Shown here piece by piece: positions 1-8,707 of a stretch of 64,000 nt of DNA (positions are counted from its first letter, which is position 1; each line of letters opens with the position of its first letter). The DNA comes from an uncultured Bacteroidota bacterium (GTDB taxonomy: Bacteria > Bacteroidota > Bacteroidia > Flavobacteriales > Flavobacteriaceae). The position numbers were made by a program, and so were the translations under genes. The DNA lies in the NCBI GenBank assembly GCA_902602415.1, contig CACKQW010000007.1, forward strand, positions 1-64,000, read 5' to 3'. The notes beneath the pieces are model-generated. The model was not told the DNA's origin. It did not search any database and was given only the letters and a program-made list of their open reading frames with translations.

Positions 1-1164
1 TCTGGGTGTTAAATTACCATTTAAAGTAATTCTTGAGTTGTATAAAATTTTTTCTTTATCATCATTAAAAAATGATGGAATAACATGATTGAAAAACATC
101 TCTCCAAACATTTCACTAGCATCTCTAGGCAACTCGCAAGGAAGATTATCAACTGCCATAACAACCAGTGCTTGAGGATCTAAATAATCACATTCCTTTA
201 AATTAATTTTATGAAAACCATAAAATGGATTATCTATTGTTGATGGCCTAATGGTTGAAGCAATAGGTCCATCAATATCACAACTAATGTCTGCAATCAA
301 TTTGATGTTAAAATCATTATTTGAAAGATCACTATTTGAAATCAACTTAGGAGCTTTTGGATTATGATAATGACCTGCAAAGAAAATATCAGTAATGGAG
401 TTAAATTTGGAAAAAGTTGATACAAACAATTCAGGGTTTTTATAGAAATTATCAATTGTATTTTCAGTTGTATCAGAATAATTATAGTCCAAAACATCAA
501 TATTTGTATAGACTGGATAATTAAATTCTTTTTCTAAATAATCATTAACACTGACTTCCTTTATTTTCATGAAATCTAAAACTTCTTTTACTCCTGAACC
601 AACTCTACCTTTTCCAGTAAGTAAAATTTTTATATTTGGAATTATTAAATCACCAATTATTTTATTTAATTCTTCTCTATCTCTCAGCTCTATTGCTCTT
701 GGTATATCAAATAAATTAAATTTTAAACCGAAACCTCTAAAGCCATTATAAGCACCAACTACACCGGCGTAATATCCAAAACCAATTAACCGATTATTAT
801 TAATATCTACAATCGTTTCATGATCATATAATTGAATATTTTTTTTTAGGACACTCTGTAAAAGTTTTTTATTGTAGGATTGTTTTTTTATAGTATGAGA
901 AAAGAAAAAATATTTTTTATTTGGAATTAATTTTTCAATAGGAACTTCTTTAACTCCAATTAATATATCACAATTTGAAATATCATCAACGACACTGAAA
1001 CCCTTTTCCAAATACTCCTTTTCTGAAAAACATCTAATATCGCTTTGCTGAATAAAAAACTCAATTTTAGGAAATCTTTTGACTGTTTTAGCACATGTAT
1101 GAGGGGTAAATACAACTCTTTTATCAGGCGGAAATTTATCTTCTCTTATTATTCCTATTTTCAT
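1..1164 (-). CDS. Saccharopine dehydrogenase / alanine dehydrogenase N-terminal-like protein (partial, runs off left edge)
   Basis: My reverse-strand translation from ATG at 1164: MKIGIIREDKFPPDKRVVFTPHTCAKTVKRFPKIEFFIQQ... with GKGRVGSGVKEVLDF nucleotide-binding-like motif; open to window edge, so absent from the ORF track. Confidence 0.75.
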   Translation of the reverse strand, partial: MKIGIIREDKFPPDKRVVFTPHTCAKTVKRFPKIEFFIQQSDIRCFSEKEYLEKGFSVVDDISNCDILIGVKEVPIEKLIPNKKYFFFSHTIKKQSYNKKLLQSVLKKNIQLYDHETIVDINNNRLIGFGYYAGVVGAYNGFRGFGLKFNLFDIPRAIELRDREELNKIIGDLIIPNIKILLTGKGRVGSGVKEVLDFMKIKEVSVNDYLEKEFNYPVYTNIDVLDYNYSDTTENTIDNFYKNPELFVSTFSKFNSITDIFFAGHYHNPKAPKLISNSDLSNNDFNIKLIADISCDIDGPIASTIRPSTIDNPFYGFHKINLKECDYLDPQALVVMAVDNLPCELPRDASEMFGEMFFNHVIPSFFNDDKEKILYNSRITLNGNLTPR

Positions 1165-1188
1165 ATTTCAAAAATAGTCTAAATTATC

Positions 1189-1218
1189 GATCTGCAAATT
1201 TTTATATATTTGCAAATC
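1189..1218. promoter_or_regulatory. Imperfect inverted repeat GATcTGCAAAT-N8-ATTTGCAaATC between the dehydrogenase-like gene and ssrA
   Basis: Arms 1189-1199 and 1208-1218 match at 10 of 11 positions; also contains TATATTTG (1205-1212), a TAnnTTTG -7 match upstream of ssrA. Confidence 0.4.
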
Positions 1219-1239
1219 AAATTTGTTCTTTGAAAATAT

Positions 1240-1630
1240 GGGGTCGATTGGTTTTGACAGCAAGCCAAAGTGAATAACAAGCATGTCGCGCAATAAAATA
1301 GTACGCGTAAAAATCAATTTTAATTTTTAAACGGCGAAAATAATTACGCTTTAGCTGCATAATCTGAATTACAGTAAGATTAGCCTCGTTCCACAAGGTG
1401 GAAAAGCTAAATGTTTCATGATAGCCATTGTCAACGGCGCTCTAATAGAAACATCGTAAATGTTGACATAGAAAATATGAGTTTCGACATATTTTTGAAA
1501 TTAAGAAACTAAGTGTTATGTATATTGTTTTTAGTTAGCATAGCAACGAAAATTAAATAAAAACTAAGCATGTAGAAACTTATTTATTTTCTTGTTTGGA
1601 CCCGAGTTCGATTCTCGGCGACTCCACCAA
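1240..1630 (+). ncRNA. ssrA: tmRNA (transfer-messenger RNA)
   Basis: 5' GGGGTCGATTGGTTTTGACAG; tag ORF ggcgaaaataattacgctttagctgcataa = GENNYALAA* (1333-1362); 3' GTTCGATTCTCGGCGACTCCACCA, with CGACTCC pairing to GGGGTCG. Confidence 0.97.
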
Positions 1631-1668
1631 AAAGGACAAACTCATATGATTGAGATTTGTCCTTTTTT
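1630..1668 (+). terminator. Rho-independent terminator of ssrA
   Basis: AAAAGGACAAACTCA / TGAGATTTGTCCTTTTTT stem with one bulge, followed by a T tract. Confidence 0.8.
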
Positions 1669-1738
1669 ATTTTAAGAAAATCATTCATTCATATCATCAA
1701 AATTTATAATAGAATTTTAATTTCCTATTGATCTTAAT

Positions 1739-2545
1739 TTACCGAATCCGTTTTTTTAATTCAACTATATATTTATTCATAATGGAATCGTTTTTAACAT
1801 CATTAAGGTCATAGTTGTCAAAATAATCTAAACCTCTGATTTTATTAAACCTTGCTCTTCCACGACTGCGTTTTTCCAAAAATTCTTCATAGCTTTTAAT
1901 TGCATAATGATTTATACGTATTTGATTGGATACGGGTGATCTATCCCAAAATTGTTTTTTTGTGATATTTCCATTGGAATCAATATATCTGCCAAATATA
2001 ACAGGTCTGTGCGCTGAAAAAAATCTTAAAATCAATCTTGGGTTCAGAATAACTTTTATATGATGATTAAGTTTGTGATTCGGCAAAGAATGGTTTTTAA
2101 AACGCTCTATAACAAACCCACTTTCTCTTTTTTTGGCCCCAGCACTTCCATAAACCAACCAATTAATTTGAACACCAGAAAACTTTCCTAAGCTGCGTAG
2201 ATAATCTGGGATGGTTTTGTGCTTGATAGGAACGATAAATTCATCGATATCTAAAAAACCCAAATATTTGGTTTGGTGTTTATGCCTTTTAACACAATTG
2301 GAATAAGCCTTAAGTTGCATTTTCTTTCCAGGAAAATAAACGTACTCTACTAAATTGCTATCGATATAGGGTTGTAATATTTCTTGAGTATCATCTGAAC
2401 TCTCATTGTCATAGATAAAGAACTTTTCAACACCCAACATCTTATGATATTCTATCCATTCTTGCAGATAACGACCTTCATTTTTAGCAATAGCACAAAT
2501 GGTTAGATAATATTGGTATTTTCTTTTGGATATAAATCTAAACAT
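1739..2545 (-). CDS. Glycosyltransferase, DUF23/GT92-like GT-A fold
   Basis: AIAKNEGRYLQEWIEYHKMLGVEKFFIYDNESSDDT and GFLDIDEFIVP (DxD) motifs. Confidence 0.8.
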   Translation of the reverse strand: MFRFISKRKYQYYLTICAIAKNEGRYLQEWIEYHKMLGVEKFFIYDNESSDDTQEILQPYIDSNLVEYVYFPGKKMQLKAYSNCVKRHKHQTKYLGFLDIDEFIVPIKHKTIPDYLRSLGKFSGVQINWLVYGSAGAKKRESGFVIERFKNHSLPNHKLNHHIKVILNPRLILRFFSAHRPVIFGRYIDSNGNITKKQFWDRSPVSNQIRINHYAIKSYEEFLEKRSRGRARFNKIRGLDYFDNYDLNDVKNDSIMNKYIVELKKRIR

Positions 2546-2663
2546 TCTTGAATACGACTTTAGATAACAAAAATATTTTTTTTTACAGTTTTTACACTAG
2601 TTTAGTATACAAACTTTGGGTAGAAAGTATTTTTTCGTTCATAAAACACGCTCAGATTTATCC

Positions 2664-2671
2664 TATCTTTG
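2664..2671 (+). promoter_or_regulatory. Bacteroidota-type -7 box TATCTTTG upstream of the Stealth gene
   Basis: Exact TAnnTTTG match; overlaps the TTG start proposed by the ORF track; -33 element not clear. Confidence 0.4.
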
Positions 2672-2710
2672 TTTAAATTTACTGTAACTAACTGCAGGAC
2701 CACGAATATT

Positions 2711-3709
2711 ATGGAAATAGATTTTGTTATTACATGGGTGGATATGAATGACTCTAAATGGCAACAAGATTTTGTCAAGTATTCTAATAAAACAGAAAAT
2801 GAAAAGAACTCTATTTCTGTAGCACGCTTTAGAGATTACGGTCTATTGAAATTCTGGTTTCGCGGGGTTGAAAAATTTGCGCCCTGGGTGCGTAAAATTC
2901 ATTTTGTAACCTGTGGGCAAAAACCTGAATGGTTAGATGAAAATCATCCCAAAATTAGTCATATCAATCACAAAGATTTTATTCCAAATCAGTTTTTACC
3001 CAGCTACAACTCTGTAGTTATTGAGCGTTATTTACATAAAATTCCTGATTTAGCAGAACATTTTGTGTATTTTAATGATGATTTTTACATAATTAACCAT
3101 TTAGATAAAAGTCGCTTTTTTCAAAATGGTTTACCATGTGATATTTCCATTTTTCAGTATAACCCAAATTGGTCACAGTGGTATATACGAATTAAAAACA
3201 ATATCAAATTAATAAATAAACATTTTAATAAAAAAGAAGTCATAAATAACTTTTACCACAAGTGGTTTAGCCCCTTATATGGGAAAAAATTGTGGATGAA
3301 TTACTTGATGAAATATTATCCAAGATTTATTACATTACGAACACCTCACAATGCACAACCTTTTTTAAAAAGCATTTTTGAAGACGTATGGAAACATTGC
3401 GAAAAAGAATTAACAGAAACTTCAATAAATAGATTTCGTGCAGTGACTGATTATACACCTGAGTTATTTCGAGCTTGGCAAATGTGTACAGGCAATTTTA
3501 CTCCGTATAATACTTACAATGATACAAAAATGTTTGCCCTCATGATACAGCCAAAACAAAAAAAAGCTGTGAACGTGATTCGAAACCAATCTTATAAACT
3601 TATATGTTTGAATGATAATGTTCGAATCCGAAATTACGATCAGGTTATTAGAAATATAAATGATGCATTCGATAGTATTTTACCTAAAAAATCGAACTTT
3701 GAACTTTAG
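2711..3709 (+). CDS. Stealth family protein (capsular polysaccharide phosphotransferase-like)
   Basis: Stealth CR1 DFVITWVDMNDSKWQ; CR2 RFRDYGLLKFWFRGVEKFAPWVRKIHFVT...FVYFNDDFY; CR3-like HNAQPFLKSIFEDVW. ORF track start 2669 (TTG) moved to ATG 2711 (MEIDFVITWVD). Confidence 0.85.
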   Translation: MEIDFVITWVDMNDSKWQQDFVKYSNKTENEKNSISVARFRDYGLLKFWFRGVEKFAPWVRKIHFVTCGQKPEWLDENHPKISHINHKDFIPNQFLPSYNSVVIERYLHKIPDLAEHFVYFNDDFYIINHLDKSRFFQNGLPCDISIFQYNPNWSQWYIRIKNNIKLINKHFNKKEVINNFYHKWFSPLYGKKLWMNYLMKYYPRFITLRTPHNAQPFLKSIFEDVWKHCEKELTETSINRFRAVTDYTPELFRAWQMCTGNFTPYNTYNDTKMFALMIQPKQKKAVNVIRNQSYKLICLNDNVRIRNYDQVIRNINDAFDSILPKKSNFEL

Positions 3710-3715
3710 GTCGAA

Positions 3716-4495
3716 ATGCAAAAAAAACAAATCATTGTATCATTAACTTCTTTTCCTGTGGCCCTGCCTTTTGCCGCAAAAGCAATTCAGTCTATTTTAG
3801 ATGGTTCAGTTCTTCCAGAAAAAATAGTACTTTACCTTACCACTAAACAGTTTCCAAGCGGAGAAATTCCTTCAAATATAAAAGATTTGTTATCCGCAAC
3901 TTCAATTTTTGAAGTTAGATTCTGCAATGAAATCATTCGATCATACACAAAGTTAATCCCAGCAATGCAAGATTTTCCGAATGAAATAATAGTTACTATC
4001 GATGACGATGTGCGATATCACAGGAATATGCTAAAATGCTTATTAAGCCGTCATAAGAAATACCCCAATGCCATAATTGGACATCGTGTAAGACGTATAA
4101 AATTAAATGCTAAGTATAGAAAATGGAAATGCTATAAGCGTATAAGTCTGTTGACCCGTAGTTTCAAACCAAGTTTTAGAAATTTACAAACTGGGGTTGG
4201 GGGTGTTTTATATCCCCCAAATTCATTGGACAAAGAAATGCTAAAACCAGAGCTATTTATGGAGATGGCTCCAACAGTTGATGATATTTGGTTTTGGGCA
4301 GCAGCAGTTGCAAACGGAACCAAAATAGCTCCAATACCTTTTGGTTTTTGGCGTCAACCCGACCTAAGAAAACCCTCAGAAGTTTCTTTAAGAAGTACCA
4401 ATGTATTCTCTAATGTTGATGTAAACCGAACAGTTTTTGAAAGCATTATGAAAAAATACCCAACAATAAAAAAGAGATTTGAAATTAAAAATTAA
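3716..4495 (+). CDS. Glycosyltransferase, GT-A type
   Basis: IIVSLTSFPVALPFAAKAIQSILDGSVLPEKIVLYL ... IIVTIDDDVRYH; paralog of 5491..6276. Confidence 0.75.
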   Translation: MQKKQIIVSLTSFPVALPFAAKAIQSILDGSVLPEKIVLYLTTKQFPSGEIPSNIKDLLSATSIFEVRFCNEIIRSYTKLIPAMQDFPNEIIVTIDDDVRYHRNMLKCLLSRHKKYPNAIIGHRVRRIKLNAKYRKWKCYKRISLLTRSFKPSFRNLQTGVGGVLYPPNSLDKEMLKPELFMEMAPTVDDIWFWAAAVANGTKIAPIPFGFWRQPDLRKPSEVSLRSTNVFSNVDVNRTVFESIMKKYPTIKKRFEIKN

Positions 4496-4553
4496 GCTCA
4501 GAAATAAAATTTTACTTGCAGACTGAAATAAAATATGTTTGTTGATTTTATTA

Positions 4554-5507
4554 TCATTTCTCGAATTGGGATTTTTTAGGAAAACGATTATTCAACCACT
4601 CTTTTAACTTCATCCGGTCGTTATCATCAGCATATTCAGTATCATTCATACAAAAAAATGTTGGGTTGATTTTTTCAAGCCTTTCATAATGCCTTTCTTT
4701 TTGGATATGAACATGTAGTGAATCTTTACTTGAAACGTGATGTAAATGCCCACGCTTTTCAGCTAAAGCAACATATGAATATATAACACGCTGGATATCA
4801 TTTGAACTTCTTACATGATTCAATTTCATTATATCAATTTCATCTTTGAAAATTTGTTCAGAAACTCGTAAACAATCACTTTTTAAATAGCTATCTATAT
4901 TATGGTGTGGCAATCCATTATAAAAAACCCCAAATTTATTTTTTACTAATTCAGCAGCATTGAATAAAGCTTTACTATATAATTTATGAGGTTTTTTTAA
5001 AATTTGTTCCCTTAAAAACCAGCGAAACCTTCTGAATGGCTTTTGATTAAGCCGAATTATGGGAAATCCGTCAGCAGCAAAAAAAGTATCTGGTAAAACA
5101 GTTCTGTTAAGAAACATATCATCATTGGATAAAAGAAAATACTCCGAAAGATTTGGTATTTTATATAAAAAATGCTCTAATACGTTTGAGTTGAAACATG
5201 GCAAGCTTTTATTTGGCAAAATGTCATTTTGATCAATAATTTTGATTTTGGGATTTGAAATATCTAACCATTTTGGCTCTTGATTATCTGTAAGAATGAA
5301 AATATTTCTTACCCAAGGTGCGTATCTTTCAATCGAACGTAAACTATATTTCAATTCGTCATTATTTAAATAACTTCTATAATTTGTTAATAAATTTTCC
5401 GTTTTTCCATCTAAAAAGGCAGCGCGCTTTGCCTGCCATTCTGGATTATTGCCATCAACCCATAAATAGACTAAATCAATGCTATGGATATCAATTTTCA
5501 TTTTCAA
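4554..5507 (-). CDS. Stealth family protein (capsular polysaccharide phosphotransferase-like)
   Basis: DLVYLWVDGNNPEWQ; ELKYSLRSIERYAPWVRNIFILTDNQEPKWL; YFLLSNDDMFL. Confidence 0.85.
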   Translation of the reverse strand: MKMKIDIHSIDLVYLWVDGNNPEWQAKRAAFLDGKTENLLTNYRSYLNNDELKYSLRSIERYAPWVRNIFILTDNQEPKWLDISNPKIKIIDQNDILPNKSLPCFNSNVLEHFLYKIPNLSEYFLLSNDDMFLNRTVLPDTFFAADGFPIIRLNQKPFRRFRWFLREQILKKPHKLYSKALFNAAELVKNKFGVFYNGLPHHNIDSYLKSDCLRVSEQIFKDEIDIMKLNHVRSSNDIQRVIYSYVALAEKRGHLHHVSSKDSLHVHIQKERHYERLEKINPTFFCMNDTEYADDNDRMKLKEWLNNRFPKKSQFEK

Positions 5508-6276
5508 TTCTTTCTTTGATTATTGTATACTTTTGGAGTATTTTTTTAAGGGCTGTGCGATTTAAATCCTTACCTGTTTTAAAATTAACAGTTTTTAAGG
5601 CTAAATTTTTCGGCTTTTTTAATCCTTGAGGTTTATTATACTTACCAAAGGGATAGGGAATAATATATGTACCGTTTGCTACTGCCGCACCCCAAAACCA
5701 GATATCATCTGATGTGGGAGCAATTTCTTTAAATAAATTGGAATCAATCATTTCTTTATTGAGCGAATTTGGAGGATACAAAACACCTCCAACACCAGTT
5801 TGTATATTTCTAAAACTAAAATGTAGTTTAGTAAAAAGGAAATGATACCATCGGTATTTTTTCCAGTTACGATATGGAGCATTTAGTTTTATCTTTTTGG
5901 CTCGATTTGCAATGATAGCATCTGGAATTTGTTTATGTAAGTGAAGTAAGTCACGCAACATATTCTTATGATAACTAACATCATCATCAATAGTAACTAC
6001 TATATCATTTGGAAAATCTTTAATTGCTGGAATGAGCTTTCTGTAAGAACGGATATCTTCATCGTAATTTCTTATTTCAAACAAAGGATTATTATTAGCT
6101 AAGGTCGTGAGTTTTAAGGGAATTTTATTGTCTTCAAATTGTGAAAAAGTTAGATATAAAACAAGTTTATCGGGTAATGTGCTACCTTCTAAAATAGACT
6201 TAATTGCGTCTGTAGCATAGGTTATTGCAGCTGGAAAAGAGGTTAAGGATACAATTACTTTTTTTTGTTTTAACAT
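5491..6276 (-). CDS. Glycosyltransferase, GT-A type
   Basis: VIVSLTSFPAAITYATDAIKSILEGSTLPDKLVLYL ... DIVVTIDDDVSYH; overlaps the downstream Stealth gene by 17 nt. Confidence 0.75.
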   Translation of the reverse strand: MLKQKKVIVSLTSFPAAITYATDAIKSILEGSTLPDKLVLYLTFSQFEDNKIPLKLTTLANNNPLFEIRNYDEDIRSYRKLIPAIKDFPNDIVVTIDDDVSYHKNMLRDLLHLHKQIPDAIIANRAKKIKLNAPYRNWKKYRWYHFLFTKLHFSFRNIQTGVGGVLYPPNSLNKEMIDSNLFKEIAPTSDDIWFWGAAVANGTYIIPYPFGKYNKPQGLKKPKNLALKTVNFKTGKDLNRTALKKILQKYTIIKERIENEN

Positions 6277-6391
6277 GTTTCGCAGCCCATTTGTAAGAAA
6301 ATTCTTTTTAAAAATAGGGTAAACCTTTTGAAATTGAAACTAATTTCTTGATTTATAAAGGCTTAGTTTACAAAAAAAAATAATAATTTCT

Positions 6392-7495
6392 TTATTCTAT
6401 TAACCCATTAGCAAAACCCCTATGCGCAATTTTTGCATTATATCCTGTATCAAAAAGTAAGGGATATTCTAATGGGTTATTGTGATGATTCAATAGCCAA
6501 CTATCAATATCTCTCATTCCCCATAGAGTAATTCCAAATCTATTCTCAAAAGGAACTCTTCTGTATGTTTCAACAATATCTCTGTATCTGTTTTCTTGAC
6601 TTAATGCCCTTTCATAAGTTAATTCGCTTATATCAACATTTCTATTTACCGTAACATCTAACTCAGAAAAGTGGATTAAAATATCTTTTTCAATGATTTG
6701 ATCAAGATGATTTTTAATTTGAACAAGATTTGGGTCAATATGATCAATGTGCATTTGTAATCCAATTCCGTCAATTGGAATATTATTAATTCTAAAGTCA
6801 TCAATCAAATTTAAAACCTGATTCAACTTTGATGGTATTGACTCAATTTTATAGTCGTTGTAAAATAATTTTACATCAGCATCAGCCTCTCGTGCCCAGG
6901 TAAAGCACTTTTCAAGATAATTATCTCCAATTCTTTGTCTAAAAATTGAACTTTCAGCTTGACTTGTGAATGCCTCATTAACAACGTCCCAAGCAGCAAC
7001 AACTGAAACCTCCTCCCCATCAATTAGCATTTTTTGTTGTGAAAAGTGAGAAACAGTGGACTTAATATAATTTTCTATTAGTTGCTCAAACTCATTATCT
7101 GTGCCTGAATAATTTTGTAACCAATTTGGGATTGAGCTATGCCATATTAGAGCGTGTCCAAAAACTCTTACACCATTTTGCTGTGCAAAATCAATAATTA
7201 TATCTCCGTCTGAGAAGTCATACGAATTTGGCCCAATAAAAATATTAGCCATTTTCATATCATTTTCAGCTGTAATGCTATTAAAATCATTTAAAAGTAC
7301 AGATCTGAATTGGTTGTTTGTTAAAATTTTATTTGCGGATACTATGTTTCCGACAGGAAAGCTAGCAAGATCCTTGAGATTCTCTGTGGGTACATAGGTA
7401 ATTGATTCATGTACACAACACAGGGGATCCATTGTTGAATCATCTTTGCTACATGAAAAAAATAACAAAAAACACAGCAATATAAGTTTTCTCAT
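6392..7495 (-). CDS. GH10 endo-beta-1,4-xylanase-like lipoprotein
   Basis: Lipobox-like LLFFSCSKD; ITAENDMKM; GHALIWHSSIPNWL; WDVVNEAF acid/base; HFSELDVTV nucleophile. Confidence 0.88.
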   Translation of the reverse strand: MRKLILLCFLLFFSCSKDDSTMDPLCCVHESITYVPTENLKDLASFPVGNIVSANKILTNNQFRSVLLNDFNSITAENDMKMANIFIGPNSYDFSDGDIIIDFAQQNGVRVFGHALIWHSSIPNWLQNYSGTDNEFEQLIENYIKSTVSHFSQQKMLIDGEEVSVVAAWDVVNEAFTSQAESSIFRQRIGDNYLEKCFTWAREADADVKLFYNDYKIESIPSKLNQVLNLIDDFRINNIPIDGIGLQMHIDHIDPNLVQIKNHLDQIIEKDILIHFSELDVTVNRNVDISELTYERALSQENRYRDIVETYRRVPFENRFGITLWGMRDIDSWLLNHHNNPLEYPLLFDTGYNAKIAHRGFANGLIE

Positions 7496-7568
7496 TGTAT
7501 CAAGTTTTTATTCATTTCTAAAATAATAAGAAAAACATAAAAGATTCGGTATAGTTATTGTTTTTTGC

Positions 7569-8663
7569 ATGTCGATGAAGTTTGTAACGAAATACAATAA
7601 AATAATAGATCAAATTAATGTTTTCGATCCTTACAAATATGCATACACAAGAAACTATTCTGATGGCTCAGTTTCAAAATTATCACCTTATGTTTCAAGA
7701 GGAGTGATATCAACCAAAATTATTTACAAAAAATTAATTGAAAATAAATTCGATCTAAAAAAATGCGAAAAATTTATTCAGGAATTAGCTTGGAGAGATT
7801 TTTGGCAACAAATTTGGGTTAATCACGGAGATAAAATCAATGAAGATTTTAAACATCCTCAATCTGATTTTGATGATTATATGCTTTGTCAATCACTTTC
7901 AGATGGAAAAACCGGAATAAATGTTATTGATAGAGAAATAAAAAACCTGTATGATTCAGGTTATATGCACAATCATATGAGAATGTATGTCGCATCAATT
8001 GCTACAAATATTGCAAAAAGTCACTGGAAACAGCCTGCCAAATGGATGTATTATCATTTGCTTGATGGAGATTGGGCGAGTAATGCACTTAGTTGGCAAT
8101 GGGTAGCAGGTTCCAATTCAAATAAAAAATATTATGCGAATCAGGTAAATATTAATAAATATTTTAATTCAACACAAAAAAACTCTTTTTTAGATTGTAG
8201 TTATGATCATTTTCAATCCATGGACATTCCTGAACCGTTAATCAAAAAAATTAATTTCAATTTTGAATTAAACTTACCAAATGAAAAGGAAATAAAACTA
8301 GATTCAACATTACCAACATTATTGTTTAATTATTATAACATAGACCCTAATTGGAGAGCTAACGAAAAAACAAACAAACTTTTAATTTTTGAGCCTGAAT
8401 TATTCAAAATGTATCCTGTCTCAAAAAAATGTATTGATTTTTGTCTAGAATTAGCAAAAAATATAAATGATATTCAAGTTTTTGTTGGAAGTTTTGAAGA
8501 TCTACATAAAAATTACCCTGAAATGTTATTCATTTTTAAAGAACACCCATTAAATGAGCATTATAAAGGAGAAACAGACAAAAGGGATTGGCTTAATGAA
8601 ATTGAAGGTGATTTTACCTCTTTTTTTAAATACTGGAATAAAATAAGAAAAAAACTTATTTAG
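7569..8663 (+). CDS. DNA photolyase/cryptochrome-like protein with N-terminal FAD-binding domain
   Basis: LSPYVSRGVIS, ELAWRDFW, DSGYMHNHMRMYVASI, DGDWASNALSWQWVAG are photolyase FAD-domain motifs; C-terminal about 110 aa looks like an alpha/beta domain. Confidence 0.82.
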   Translation: MSMKFVTKYNKIIDQINVFDPYKYAYTRNYSDGSVSKLSPYVSRGVISTKIIYKKLIENKFDLKKCEKFIQELAWRDFWQQIWVNHGDKINEDFKHPQSDFDDYMLCQSLSDGKTGINVIDREIKNLYDSGYMHNHMRMYVASIATNIAKSHWKQPAKWMYYHLLDGDWASNALSWQWVAGSNSNKKYYANQVNINKYFNSTQKNSFLDCSYDHFQSMDIPEPLIKKINFNFELNLPNEKEIKLDSTLPTLLFNYYNIDPNWRANEKTNKLLIFEPELFKMYPVSKKCIDFCLELAKNINDIQVFVGSFEDLHKNYPEMLFIFKEHPLNEHYKGETDKRDWLNEIEGDFTSFFKYWNKIRKKLI

Positions 8664-8707
8664 CTTTTAACTATTGATTATTTCAATAACATCATTTGAA
8701 GTTTATA

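Noticed and set aside
569-751. 60-aa plus-strand ORF in the track
   Set aside because: Lies antisense inside the left-edge dehydrogenase-like CDS, which has a coherent conserved-looking translation
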